A stretch of 39,514 bases of DNA from Oscillospiraceae bacterium (GCA_017518445.1 JAFWVB010000006.1:1-39514), one strand, 5' to 3'; counted from the stretch's first letter, positions 1 through 7,333 are shown. A program made the numbers and translations. The notes: generated by a model not told the origin, from the sequence alone.

Positions 1-58
1 CCCGCCTGCGCCAAGGTTTTGCTTCGCAAAACGCTTGTGACGCGCGACCTCGCGCGAG
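1..58. repeat. 58-bp direct repeat, copy 1
   Basis: This stretch is identical base for base to 188-245. It contains two self-complementary parts. One is a hairpin with arms GGTTTTGC and GCAAAAC around TTC. The other is CGCGCG-ACCT-CGCGCG. The copy begins at the window edge and may extend further left. It is followed directly by another hairpin (59-78), which copy 2 lacks. The structure resembles REP/BIME-like palindromic intergenic repeats, but the family is not identified. Confidence 0.85.
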
Positions 59-78
59 GTTTGCCCTGTCGGGCAAAC
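59..78. other. Short perfect inverted repeat
   Basis: GTTTGCCC-TGTC-GGGCAAAC forms an 8-bp stem with a 4-base loop. It abuts repeat copy 1. No clear T-run follows on either strand, so a terminator role is not supported. Confidence 0.5.
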
Positions 79-187
79 TATAGCCCGCATATATAATAGC
101 AGCTTCGGCGTGTCTTTTATTTTGGGTTTCGCTCGCTTTTCTCGCTCCACCCCCCAGAGTGATTTAACCTGCTCGGCGGAAATGAAT
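79..187. other. Non-coding spacer between repeat copies
   Basis: I see no credible gene here. Open frames that cross it carry no recognisable domain and run through the repeat. With the two repeat copies and the following 75 bases, this makes a gene-free stretch from 1 to 353. Confidence 0.5.
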
Positions 188-245
188 CCCGCCTGCGCCA
201 AGGTTTTGCTTCGCAAAACGCTTGTGACGCGCGACCTCGCGCGAG
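188..245. repeat. 58-bp direct repeat, copy 2
   Basis: An exact second copy of bases 1-58, 187 bases downstream of the first. The two copies diverge immediately after the shared 58 bases: GTTTGCCC in copy 1, TTTTTGAA in copy 2. The repeat therefore has a defined right edge. Confidence 0.85.
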
Positions 246-320
246 TTTTTGAATTATGCCGTCGTTTTTTTGTTGAGTTATTCAATTTTCTATTGCTCCT
301 CACCCGTCGCAGACTAAAAC

Positions 321-349
321 GCCCGTATACGGAAACTCCGTATACGGGC
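321..349 (-). terminator. Rho-independent terminator of the mltG-U32 operon
   Basis: A perfect 12-bp stem (GCCCGTATACGG / CCGTATACGGGC) with a 5-base loop. On the minus strand it is followed by GTTTTAGT, five bases beyond the TAA of the U32 gene. The plus strand also has a T-run (351-355), so it may work both ways. Confidence 0.85.
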
Positions 350-353
350 ATTT

Positions 354-1571
354 TTAATCCTTCTTCCCTTTTCGTACGAACGAAAACCGAGGCGCGCACA
401 CGGGCAGCTTCATTCGCAGCTCCATCATCGGGTGCGGCGTCGAGTCTATCTCCTCGCCGTCGGCGTTAAATATCCGCTCCGCGACGAACTCAACCGGCTC
501 GCCGTTTGGGCGTATAAGCTCGAGCGTATCTCCTTTATAAAACTTATTGCGCTGTGTGAGAGTCGCGTTGCCGCTTTCATCACAGCTCTCGACCTGCGCC
601 GCAACGTCGCAGTCGGCAAAGTACGACGACTCCTCATAATGCTGCCCGGGACCGCGCCTATCGAAGAAAAATCCGGTGGAATACGGGCGGTGGCTTACCT
701 TGTATACCTCCCTTTTCCACACCTCTCCGAGCGCCTCCCCCGCCATCGCCGCGTCCGCCGCGCGCCTGTAGGCGTTCGTGATCACCGACACGTAGTAAGC
801 AGATTTCGTGCGCCCCTCTATCTTCACGCTGTCCACTCCGGCATCCAAAAGCTCCGGTATGTGCTCTATCATGCACAGATCTCGCGAGTTCATTATATAT
901 GTCCCGCCGTCCTCGGTTATCTCAAAATGTTCACCGGGGCCGCGCTCCTCGACGAGGTGGTATTTCCATCTGCACGGCTGCGCGCACGCGCCGCGGTTGG
1001 CGTCCCTTGCGGTCATGTAATTCGACAGCAGACACCTGCCCGAAAACGACACGCACATGCTCCCGTGCGCGAACACCTCTATCTCAAGTTCTCTCGGCGT
1101 TTTAGCGCGTATCTCCGCGACCTCGGAGAGCGTCAGCTCCCGCGCGAGTATCACGCGAGACGCGCCCATATCGTGTAAAATCCGTGCGCTCTCGTAATTT
1201 GCCACGCCCGCCTGTGTGCTGACGTGTATCGCGGCATTCGGCGCATACCGCCTCGCCATCGCCATAACGCCGATGTCCGAGACTATCACCGCGTCCGCGC
1301 CGATATCCCCGACATTCTCCAAAAACGCGGAAATATCACGAACATCGCCGTTTCTCATCACGTTGTTGCACGTTATATAAGCCTTTACTCCGGCGGCATG
1401 GCAGAGCTCCACCGCCGTTTTCAGCTCGTCGCGGCTGAAATTCCCCGCCTGCGCGCGCATACCGAATCGCTTGCCGCCCATGTACACGGCGTCCGCGCCG
1501 TAGAGTATCGCCATTTTAAGGCGCTCCATGTCTCCGGCGGGTGACAGCAATTCGAGCTTCTTATCCTCCAT
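354..1571 (-). CDS. Peptidase U32 family protein (TrhP/RlhA-like RNA hydroxylation factor)
   Basis: A 405-residue U32 family protein. It opens with the typical ELLSPAGDMERL N-terminus. The U32 signature lies at about residues 163-182 (EVFAHGSMCVSFSGRC). Conserved cysteines at about 173, 180, 196 and 200 are the set proposed to hold an iron-sulfur cluster in this family. Characterised members (TrhP/YegQ, RlhA) take part in 5-hydroxylation of tRNA uridine or rRNA cytidine, and the name peptidase is historical. The ATG at 1571 was chosen because family homology starts there. No Shine-Dalgarno site precedes it, and it overlaps the end of mltG by 11 bases, so translation is probably coupled. In Bacillus, U32 genes also sit close to mltG (yrrL-yrrN-yrrO), which supports the TrhP reading. 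Confidence 0.9.
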   Translation of the reverse strand: MEDKKLELLSPAGDMERLKMAILYGADAVYMGGKRFGMRAQAGNFSRDELKTAVELCHAAGVKAYITCNNVMRNGDVRDISAFLENVGDIGADAVIVSDIGVMAMARRYAPNAAIHVSTQAGVANYESARILHDMGASRVILARELTLSEVAEIRAKTPRELEIEVFAHGSMCVSFSGRCLLSNYMTARDANRGACAQPCRWKYHLVEERGPGEHFEITEDGGTYIMNSRDLCMIEHIPELLDAGVDSVKIEGRTKSAYYVSVITNAYRRAADAAMAGEALGEVWKREVYKVSHRPYSTGFFFDRRGPGQHYEESSYFADCDVAAQVESCDESGNATLTQRNKFYKGDTLELIRPNGEPVEFVAERIFNADGEEIDSTPHPMMELRMKLPVCAPRFSFVRKGKKD

Positions 1572-3000
1572 AAGCGTCGCTGTTAACAAATTCAGTGTGC
1601 GCTGCCGCCGTCTTGAAGAACTCATGCATGCCGCTCGTGCTGAGAGCGTAGTAGTAATAATTCGTGCTGTCCGGCCAGAGCGCCGCCTTTATCGACGCTA
1701 TACCCGGATTTGCTATCGGTCCCGCCGGCAGGCCTTGCACATAATATGTGTTGTACGGGCTCTCCAGCTCGGTCGAAAATTCCTCTCCGGTAAGGCTCAT
1801 GGCATAGTAAATGGTGGCGTCGATGTTCAGATAAAGGAAATCTCTGCTGTTTAAGCGGTTGTATATTACCGACGCTATCGTCGATCTCTCCGAATCGCCC
1901 GCTGCCTCACGCTCTATCATCGAGGCTATGTTCACTATGTCGTTCACGCTGTATCCGAGATTTGACGCTCGTTCCGCGTAATCTGACGTCCACTTGTTCT
2001 CAAAGTTTGAGAGCATCTTGTTTATGGCGCGCGTCGGCTCGTCGCCGACATAGAACGTATAGGTATCCGGGAATAAAAAGCCCTCAAGTCTCTGCGGGTT
2101 GCCTATCGTCTCTTTGTCGAGGAAATCGTAATCGAAGTCATAGTTTTTCGCCGCTTCGCTGAGCTCTTCAATTTCGCAGACCCCGTTTTTCTCCATCAGT
2201 TCGAAGATCTGCGCCATTGTGAAGCCCTCGGGTATCGTTATATCTATCGACGCCTTCGTGCCCCAGCTCTTCGTCATGCCCGATACGAGCGCACGGTAAT
2301 CGTAATTTCCGTTGAGCTCATAAGTTCCGGGTGAGACTTTCGTCCCGGCATGCGAAAACTTGCCGTAAAACGTGAACAGCCACTTATATTTTATAAGCCC
2401 CTGATCGTACAGCACCTCGGCGATATAATCCACATCGGTAACTCGCACTGTTTTCGTGCCGGTTACCTCGCCCTCGTCGTTTTTGACATCTATCTCCTCA
2501 TCGCGGAACATACTCTCGTCGAGCGTGACCTCCACCTTGCGGTTCTCCTTGCCGAACGCGAGCACATCGGTCGCGGCGATCCACAAAAACGCCGCGAGCG
2601 CAAGGCTGACAGCGAGCACAAACGCAAAATACAGTATGCCGCCGAGACATCCCGTGCGCCGCTCGCGGCTGCGCTTTATCGGTCTGTATTCTCGCGTGCT
2701 CTCGTATTCGCGTTCAAAATCGAAGTTTATCTTGAAATTATCCGGACCCTTGTCGCTGTCGTCGTCATATACAGCGCGTTTCGGCGCATCCGTGCTCTCC
2801 CGCGCCGCGCTTTCGCGCTCCGGCGCCTTGAATGTCTCAATATCGAACTCCTCAAACGCCGCCTCTCCGGTGCTGCTTCTGACTATAGTCGGCTCGTCTG
2901 TCTCAAAATAGGCGTCATCCGCGCCGCCGCTCTCCTCGATCTGCGACTCGTCAAAATCCTCGCCCATGAGCTCTTTCCAAAAATCGTTTCTGTCGGACAA
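1561..3000 (-). CDS. mltG: Endolytic murein transglycosylase MltG
   Basis: A 479-residue MltG (YceG) protein, a membrane-anchored lytic transglycosylase that cuts nascent peptidoglycan and influences glycan chain length. Residues 1-118 are an acidic, low-complexity cytoplasmic region. One transmembrane helix spans about 119-143, and the rest is extracytoplasmic. Diagnostic motifs are EGFLFPDTY (306-314), ASMIEREA (359-366, with E363 as the likely catalytic acid) and NTYYVQGLPAGPIANPG (417-433). The start is taken as TTG at 3000 because GGAAAGGACGG lies just upstream. The frame stays open to 3189, but that extension has no family similarity. It is first in a two-gene unit with the U32 gene. 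Confidence 0.92.
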   Translation of the reverse strand: MSDRNDFWKELMGEDFDESQIEESGGADDAYFETDEPTIVRSSTGEAAFEEFDIETFKAPERESAARESTDAPKRAVYDDDSDKGPDNFKINFDFEREYESTREYRPIKRSRERRTGCLGGILYFAFVLAVSLALAAFLWIAATDVLAFGKENRKVEVTLDESMFRDEEIDVKNDEGEVTGTKTVRVTDVDYIAEVLYDQGLIKYKWLFTFYGKFSHAGTKVSPGTYELNGNYDYRALVSGMTKSWGTKASIDITIPEGFTMAQIFELMEKNGVCEIEELSEAAKNYDFDYDFLDKETIGNPQRLEGFLFPDTYTFYVGDEPTRAINKMLSNFENKWTSDYAERASNLGYSVNDIVNIASMIEREAAGDSERSTIASVIYNRLNSRDFLYLNIDATIYYAMSLTGEEFSTELESPYNTYYVQGLPAGPIANPGIASIKAALWPDSTNYYYYALSTSGMHEFFKTAAAHTEFVNSDAYGG

Positions 3001-3190
3001 TGCTTTCCGTCCTTTCCGTAATGCGGCGGGCAGTCCCGCCTGAAATTTTGATTTTTTCCGTCTATCCGCTGTAACCCGATTTGAATGGGCTGCATAGAAT
3101 ATCTCAGATGGCTGAAGATCAGCCGTTGCCCCTGAAATTTCAGGGAAAAAGCGCACCTTTTGCGCAATGGTGCGGAAATAAATTATCAAA

Positions 3191-3206
3191 GCCGCTGCGC
3201 AGCGGC
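3191..3206 (+). other. GC-rich palindrome before the small Cys/Gly gene
   Basis: GCCGCTGCGCAGCGGC is a perfect 16-base palindrome 15 bases ahead of the small gene's start. A second palindrome, CCCTGAAATTTCAGGG, lies at 3130-3145. They sit in the divergent gap between mltG and the small gene and could be operators or RNA hairpins. No T-run follows. Confidence 0.4.
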
Positions 3207-3221
3207 AGAATGGAGAACAAT

Positions 3222-3362
3222 ATGTGCAATAACTGCTTTGGCGGCAACTCCTGGCTCTGGATCATCCTAATACTTTGCGTTATCTTTGGCTGCAACGGCG
3301 GTCTCGGCTGCGGCGGAAACTGCGGCTGCGGCAATGATAACTGCGGCTGCGGCTGCAACTGA
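3222..3362 (+). CDS. Small Cys/Gly-rich membrane protein
   Basis: A 46-residue protein with one hydrophobic segment (about residues 11-22, WLWIILILCVIF) followed by a tail of repeated CG/GCGN units. It has about ten cysteines. Short Cys/Gly-rich membrane proteins of this style occur in spore-forming Firmicutes (YjcZ-like), but no function can be assigned. The ATG at 3222 is preferred over the one at 3210 because GGAG lies six bases ahead of it. It is alone on the plus strand, divergent from mltG and followed by its own terminator, which supports a real gene. Possible roles, all inferential, are metal binding, a spore or envelope structural role, or a disulfide-rich peptide. Confidence 0.65.
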   Translation: MCNNCFGGNSWLWIILILCVIFGCNGGLGCGGNCGCGNDNCGCGCN

Positions 3363-3425
3363 ACAAGCGGCAGAGGCTGATGCGCGGGAAATTCACGCGC
3401 ATTGCCGTCGGGTGTCCCGTCAGAG

Positions 3426-3453
3426 GCCGGCGTGATAATTCGCGCCGGCTTTT
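3426..3453 (+). terminator. Rho-independent terminator of the small Cys/Gly gene
   Basis: A 7-bp GC stem (GCCGGCG / CGCCGGC) with a 10-base loop, followed by TTTT on the plus strand, about 65 bases past the small gene's stop. Confidence 0.65.
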
Positions 3454-3487
3454 CGCCATGCAAAGGCTCGTCCCAAAGCCGAAAATC

Positions 3488-4036
3488 TCATCTGTGCTCC
3501 CAATACATCTCCGCGCTGACCGCGTCCGCGGCGGCTTTCCCGCGGAGCGCCTCTAAAAGCGCAAACCCGAAATCCATTGAGGCGCCGGGGCCGCGCCCGG
3601 TCGTGAGTCTGCCGTCGCGAACCGTTGACAGCCGCGGCAGCATCTCTCCTGCGTCGAGCTGTGTTTCAAGTCCAGGATAGCACGTCGCCCTTTTGCCCCT
3701 CAGTATGCCGAGGCGCGACAGAACTCTCGGACCCGCGCATATCGCGGCGATCTCTATCCCGCGCTCATGCGCCGATTTTATTATGTCGAGCGTCTCGCGG
3801 CTCGCCTCTATGCACTCAACTCCGCCGAGTCCTCCCGGCACGACGATCATCTCCGCCACGCCGAGGTCTATGTCTCCGACGGTGCAGTGCGCGGTGTATT
3901 CTATACCGTGCGAGCTAATTACACGCCTTCCGGCGACTCCTGCGAAAACGGCGTCAACGCCGCCGCGGCGCAGAATATCGTAAGAAGCCGTCGCCTCTAT
4001 CTCCTCAAAGCCGTCTCCCAAAAGGATATATACCAT
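3488..4036 (-). CDS. DJ-1/PfpI family protein
   Basis: A 182-residue DJ-1/PfpI superfamily protein. The N-terminus reads VYILLGDGFEEIEA. E14 matches the conserved glutamate that polarises the active-site thiol, and C100 in AAICAGP is the nucleophile-elbow cysteine. The DJ-1 subfamily is reported to have glyoxalase, deglycase or chaperone activity, but the substrate here is unknown. The ATG at 4036 follows GGGAGG at good spacing. It overlaps the upstream tmk stop as TAATG, so the two are translationally coupled. It is last in the tagA-tmk-DJ-1 operon. Confidence 0.88.
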   Translation of the reverse strand: MVYILLGDGFEEIEATASYDILRRGGVDAVFAGVAGRRVISSHGIEYTAHCTVGDIDLGVAEMIVVPGGLGGVECIEASRETLDIIKSAHERGIEIAAICAGPRVLSRLGILRGKRATCYPGLETQLDAGEMLPRLSTVRDGRLTTGRGPGASMDFGFALLEALRGKAAADAVSAEMYWEHR

Positions 4037-4701
4037 TATAATACCTCCCGCGTAACGTAGTCGAATATCTCCTCGCTTATGTCCTCGGCACGGCGCATAA
4101 CGCCGCCCTCTGTACAGCCTATGCGCTTCCAACCGTAATGCTCCGCCGCCTGCACCGCGCACTCGCGGCATTTTTTGAGATACGCGCTGTCCGTCTCGTG
4201 TATGTCTCCGGCGGTGTTTGTCTCCGCCTCGCGCCTCCGCATCTGCTCAAGCGCCGTCTCGAGGGGCACGTCCATATAAATGACCGCGTCCGGCTCCGGC
4301 ATGCCCATTAGCGTGAACTCAAACTCATACAGCCAGTCGAAAAACGCCGCGCGCTCCGCTTCACCGAGCTTCGACGCCTGATGCACCGCGTTGCTTGTCG
4401 TGTACCTGTCGCTTAAAAGCACGCCGCCCGCGTCGTAATATTTCTTCCAAACCTTTTTATAGGACGCAAATCTGTCCACCGCGAAAAACGCGGACGCGGC
4501 GTATGCGTTCACATCCTCCGGCGATGTGCCGAACTCGCCGCCGAGATACATTTTTATAAGCGCGCTCGACGGCTCCGAATACTGCGGGAACACGAGCCTT
4601 CTGAATTCCGCCCCGCTCTTTTCAAGCCTTGAGCAGAGCATTTGAAACTGCGTCGATTTTCCGCTCCCGTCTATGCCCTCCAGCACGATCAGCTTTCCCA
4701 T
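4036..4701 (-). CDS. tmk: Thymidylate kinase
   Basis: A 221-residue dTMP kinase that makes dTDP from dTMP and ATP for DNA synthesis. The P-loop GIDGSGKST is at 9-17. The DRYTTSN motif matches the conserved DR(Y/F) nucleotide-binding loop of the family, and a lid region with RRREAETN follows. Length fits the family (200-225). The start has GGGAG upstream. It lies 39 bases after tagA and shares one base with the DJ-1 gene, so it is the middle gene of the operon. Confidence 0.93.
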   Translation of the reverse strand: MGKLIVLEGIDGSGKSTQFQMLCSRLEKSGAEFRRLVFPQYSEPSSALIKMYLGGEFGTSPEDVNAYAASAFFAVDRFASYKKVWKKYYDAGGVLLSDRYTTSNAVHQASKLGEAERAAFFDWLYEFEFTLMGMPEPDAVIYMDVPLETALEQMRRREAETNTAGDIHETDSAYLKKCRECAVQAAEHYGWKRIGCTEGGVMRRAEDISEEIFDYVTREVL

Positions 4702-4740
4702 TTTACCATCGCTCCCAATCCGATTTTCCGTCCGTACATA

Positions 4741-5463
4741 CTATTTGCCGGCTATGCGTCTGCCGACCATGCTTATGAGAAACGCCGGCAGCACGCTCAT
4801 TCGCTTTATGCGCTTCGGCTCCTTTTTAAGCCTGTAAAGCCACTCAAGTCCGAGCTTTTGCCATTTTTCCGGCGCTCTTTCGACAATACCCGCGAATACG
4901 TCGAGCGAGCCACCGAGTCCCGCCATGAGGCGTACGTCAAGCCTTTCCGCGTTCGCCGCCATCCATTTCTCCTGCTTCGGCGCGCCGAGGCAGACCAAAA
5001 GCAGATCCGGCGATACCGCGTTTATCCTTTCCACAACCGGGGCGTCCTCCTTGAAATACCCGTCGGACGTGCCGACGATTTTCAATCCCGGAAACTGCGA
5101 CGACAGATTTTCAGCCGCCTTTTCAACCACTCCGGGCTTCGCGCCGAGCAGATAGACCGTCTTGTCCGTATCCTCCATTCGCGCGAACATGTCTAAAATG
5201 AAATCGCACCCCGCCACCTTGCCCTTCATCGGGCGTCCGAGTATTTTCGCCCCGTAAACTATGCCTATCCCGTCCGCGAGGACGAGGTCGGCTCCGTTTA
5301 CTATCGCCTTCAGCTCCGCGTCACGGCGGCACGCCCACGCGATCTCCGGATTCGGCGTGACGATATACGAAGCGCCCGGCGTATCCAAAAGCGCCATGCC
5401 GCGCTCTACCGCCTCATCCGGTGTGAGATCGTCAAATTCTATATCGCAAACGTTTATCTTCAT
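4741..5463 (-). CDS. WecG/TagA/CpsF family glycosyltransferase
   Basis: A 240-residue WecG/TagA family glycosyltransferase (GT26). It shows the family blocks TPNPEIAWACR, LADGIGIVYGAKILG, VYLLGAKPGV and CLGAPKQEKWM in order. Members transfer N-acetylmannosamine(uronic acid) to a lipid-linked GlcNAc in wall teichoic acid or surface polysaccharide synthesis at the inner membrane face. The acceptor here cannot be told. The C-terminus (LIS, basic residues) may attach to the membrane, as in TagA. The ATG at 5463 starts the family homology. A TTG at 5481 in the same frame is an alternative, and neither has a strong Shine-Dalgarno site. It is first in the operon with tmk. Confidence 0.87.
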   Translation of the reverse strand: MKINVCDIEFDDLTPDEAVERGMALLDTPGASYIVTPNPEIAWACRRDAELKAIVNGADLVLADGIGIVYGAKILGRPMKGKVAGCDFILDMFARMEDTDKTVYLLGAKPGVVEKAAENLSSQFPGLKIVGTSDGYFKEDAPVVERINAVSPDLLLVCLGAPKQEKWMAANAERLDVRLMAGLGGSLDVFAGIVERAPEKWQKLGLEWLYRLKKEPKRIKRMSVLPAFLISMVGRRIAGK

Positions 5464-5510
5464 AAAATACTGTCCAATCAAATGCTGTTTGTTATCCCGA
5501 CCGATTTTAT

Positions 5511-5540
5511 ATTATACCACGAGCATATGCTCTCTGTCCA
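5511..5540 (-). promoter_or_regulatory. Sigma-A-type promoter for tagA-tmk with palindromic spacer
   Basis: On the minus strand, TGGACA (5540-5535) is followed after 18 bases by TATAAT (5516-5511), with a TG one base ahead of the -10 (extended -10). The spacer holds a perfect palindrome, GAGCATATGCTC (5521-5532), which could be a repressor operator. Confidence 0.7.
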
Positions 5541-5612
5541 GCATTTGAACGCCTCCCGCCGCGCATGAGCGGTAAAATTTCAAAATATTTTAAATTCTTC
5601 CGAATTTTTCTC

Positions 5613-5641
5613 TTGACAGCGCCGCATCTCTCTGATAGAAT
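5613..5641 (+). promoter_or_regulatory. Sigma-A promoter of infC-rpmI-rplT
   Basis: TTGACA (5613-5618), a 17-base spacer, then TAGAAT (5636-5641). A/T-rich sequence lies just upstream (about 5579-5610) and could act as an UP element. It leaves a leader of about 155 bases before the infC start. Confidence 0.85.
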
Positions 5642-5721
5642 TTAGCGGTCAAAACAGAGAAGGTATCGCATATGCGTCCTCACCCGGCCAATTTATTGCG
5701 CCGCGGTCAACATCGATTTAT

Positions 5722-5774
5722 GCGCCGAAAGGCGTTTTCTGTGTGCGTGGATGCTGTGTGTATCCGCGTTTTTT
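5722..5774 (+). promoter_or_regulatory. infC leader attenuator (putative L20 autoregulatory leader)
   Basis: Within the leader, a small hairpin CGCC-GAAA-GGCG (5723-5734) is followed by a second stem CGTGGAT (5746-5752) / ATCCGCG (5762-5768) and six T residues (5769-5774). The second structure looks like an intrinsic terminator placed before the coding region. In Bacillus, ribosomal protein L20 binds the infC-rpmI-rplT leader and causes early termination. The same gene order and position make this role likely, but the L20-binding fold was not verified. The gene-free stretch 5464-5805 holds this element and the two promoters either side. Confidence 0.6.
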
Positions 5775-5791
5775 CATGTGACGTCAAAAAT

Positions 5792-5796
5792 GGAGG
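5792..5796 (+). promoter_or_regulatory. Shine-Dalgarno site that fixes the infC ATC start
   Basis: GGAGG lies nine bases ahead of the ATC at 5806-5808. No ATG, GTG or TTG in the infC frame follows it at usable spacing. Confidence 0.8.
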
Positions 5797-5805
5797 TGTC
5801 TTAAC

Positions 5806-6324
5806 ATCAGCAAGGAAGCTCATCAGATCAACGAAGACATCACCGACAGCGAGGTTCGTCTGATCGGTGAAGACGGCGCCATGCTCGGCATAATGTCGGC
5901 GGAGGCCGCGCTTGAGGCGGCGGAGGAGGCGGGGCTCGACCTCGTCAAGATCGCGCCTAACGCAGTTCCCCCCGTCTGCCGGATCATGGATTACGGCAAA
6001 TTCCGTTTCGAGCAGTCGAAACGCGAAAAAGAGGCGCGTAAAAACCAGCACGTCGTTGAAATAAAAGAAGTCCGCATGTCTCCGAGCATCGACACTAACG
6101 ATTTTAACACAAAGCTCAAAAACGGACTCCGTTTCTTGAACGACGGGAACCGTCTCAAGGTCGCCGTGCGTTTCCGCGGCAGAGAGATGGCTCACACCGA
6201 GATCGGAGAGGCGCTGCTTCTTCGCTTTGCCGACGCCTGCGCGGAGGTCGCCGTTATGGACAAAAACCCCAAGCTCGAAGGACGCCACATGAGCATTTTC
6301 CTGTCCCCGAAAACCGGAAAATAA
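5806..6324 (+). CDS. infC: Translation initiation factor IF-3 with ATC start codon
   Basis: A 172-residue IF-3, which binds the 30S subunit and proofreads start-codon and initiator-tRNA choice. The N-terminus reads ISKEAHQINEDI, with SEVRLIGEDG after it. The linker and C-domain show PPVCRIMDYGKFRFEQ, KEVRMSPSID and AVRFRGREMAH. The first in-frame ATG (5881) would remove 25 conserved N-terminal residues, so the start is the ATC at 5806 behind GGAGG. Rare AUU or AUC starts are typical of infC and let IF-3 repress its own translation by rejecting non-canonical starts. It is the first gene of infC-rpmI-rplT. Confidence 0.93.
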   Translation: MSKEAHQINEDITDSEVRLIGEDGAMLGIMSAEAALEAAEEAGLDLVKIAPNAVPPVCRIMDYGKFRFEQSKREKEARKNQHVVEIKEVRMSPSIDTNDFNTKLKNGLRFLNDGNRLKVAVRFRGREMAHTEIGEALLLRFADACAEVAVMDKNPKLEGRHMSIFLSPKTGK

Positions 6325-6363
6325 CTGTCTTTTTATACAAAATACTGGAAGGAGAAATCAACA

Positions 6364-6561
6364 ATGCCGAAAATCAAGACCCACAGCGGCGCGAAAAAGA
6401 GATTCAACCTTACCAAATCCGGCAAGGTTAAACGCGCGTGCGCTTATAAGAGCCACATCCTCAACAAAAAGACCTCAAAGCGCAAGAGAGGTCTGCGCAA
6501 GGGCGCTTACGCCGACGTCACAAACGCCGCCGCCGTAAAGCGCATGATACTGTACAAATAA
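6364..6561 (+). CDS. rpmI: Ribosomal protein bL35
   Basis: A 65-residue bL35 of the large ribosomal subunit. It begins [20 protein letters not shown] and has the basic [15 protein letters not shown] core, at the normal length. An AGGAG site precedes the ATG. It lies 39 bases after infC and 15 before rplT, in the conserved operon order. Confidence 0.97.
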   Translation: MPKIKTHSGAKKRFNLTKSGKVKRACAYKSHILNKKTSKRKRGLRKGAYADVTNAAAVKRMILYK

Positions 6562-6576
6562 GGGAGGGTATGAAAA

Positions 6577-6936
6577 ATGGCAAGAGTTAAGGGCGCGCTG
6601 AGTACGCGCAAGAGAAGAAGCAAGGTTTTGAAGCTCGCTAAGGGCTATTGGGGCTCCAAATCCAAGCATTACAAGATGGCGAACCAAGCCATGATGAAGT
6701 CCCTCACCTACGCTTACATCGGACGCAAGCAGAAAAAGCGCGACTTCCGTCAGCTCTGGATCACCAGAATAAGCGCCGGGTGCAAGGCAAACGGCATGAA
6801 CTACAGCCGCTTCATGCACGGGCTCAAGCTCGCGGGCATCGAGATGAACCGCAAGGTCCTCTCCGAGACCGCGATCCACAATCCGGAGGCGTTTTCCGCT
6901 CTCTGCGAAACCGCCAAAAAGGCTGTAAACGCCTGA
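6577..6936 (+). CDS. rplT: Ribosomal protein bL20
   Basis: A 119-residue bL20, an early 50S assembly protein that binds 23S rRNA. The typical N-terminus [19 protein letters not shown], then [12 protein letters not shown] and [20 protein letters not shown], are all present. GGGAGGG precedes the ATG. In Firmicutes L20 represses this operon through the leader, and a fitting attenuator is seen at 5722-5774. Confidence 0.97.
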   Translation: MARVKGALSTRKRRSKVLKLAKGYWGSKSKHYKMANQAMMKSLTYAYIGRKQKKRDFRQLWITRISAGCKANGMNYSRFMHGLKLAGIEMNRKVLSETAIHNPEAFSALCETAKKAVNA

Positions 6937-6954
6937 TTTCCACGCCAAATTAAG

Positions 6955-6985
6955 CGTCGCTCCGCTGTGCGGGGCGGCGTTTTTT
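6955..6985 (+). terminator. Rho-independent terminator of infC-rpmI-rplT
   Basis: A 10-bp stem CGTCGCTCCG / CGGGGCGGCG (with two G-T pairs) and a 5-base loop, followed by TTTTTT, 18 bases beyond the rplT stop. Confidence 0.88.
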
Positions 6986-7038
6986 GTTCCCCGCGCGCCG
7001 TTTTCACACGCCGTTTTACAGAAAATCGTCAAAACAGG

Positions 7039-7067
7039 TTGACAAGCGCGCGCGCGGCGTTTATACT
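7039..7067 (+). promoter_or_regulatory. Sigma-A promoter ahead of the lysine riboswitch
   Basis: TTGACA (7039-7044), a 17-base spacer made mostly of alternating GC, then TATACT (7062-7067). Transcription would start near 7074, just before the riboswitch P1 stem. Confidence 0.88.
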
Positions 7068-7086
7068 AACACATAATCAAAAAGCT

Positions 7087-7246
7087 ATGATAGAGGCGCG
7101 GTTGACAAGAGTAGGCTTTATTAACGCGGCAGACACGCAAAGCCGAAAGGGGATACCGCCGAGGCGTCGGTCGATTGTCTGCATTTCCGACAGCCGGGCC
7201 GCCGGAGAATATCCGGCGGACTGTCACTTAGGTGGAGCGCTGTCAT
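7087..7246 (+). promoter_or_regulatory. Lysine riboswitch (L box) aptamer
   Basis: The conserved L-box blocks occur in order: AGAGGCGCGG, AGAGTAGGC, GCCGAAAGGGGATACCGCCG, GACAGCCGGG, CTGTCACTTAGGTGGAGCGC. A P1 stem can form between 7087-7093 (ATGATAG) and 7240-7246 (CTGTCAT). A long stem GCCGCCGGA-GAATA-TCCGGCGG lies inside. It senses lysine in the nascent RNA. The downstream terminator and the NhaC-type transporter fit transcriptional shut-off of uptake when lysine is plentiful. With the promoter and terminators it accounts for the gene-free stretch 6937-7333. Confidence 0.93.
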
Positions 7247-7279
7247 TGTTCAAAAGTACCCGCATAATGTCGTACTTGG

Positions 7280-7318
7280 CCATGAAGCAGTCTCACACTG
7301 TTTCATGGTTTATTTTTT
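7280..7318 (+). terminator. Riboswitch expression-platform terminator
   Basis: An 11-bp stem CCATGAAGCAG (7280-7290) / CTGTTTCATGG (7298-7308) with a 7-base loop, followed by TTTATTTTTT. It lies between the lysine aptamer and the nhaC start at 7334, so it is the attenuator that lysine binding would favour. Confidence 0.9.
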
Positions 7319-7333
7319 CGGGAGGGAAAGAAA

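Noticed and set aside
5672-5863. A 63-codon open frame in the infC leader
   Set aside because: It overlaps the attenuator hairpins and the true infC start in another frame, with no ribosome site and no similarity.
7104-7109. A second TTGACA just downstream of the nhaC promoter
   Set aside because: It is part of the conserved riboswitch aptamer and has no -10 at proper distance.
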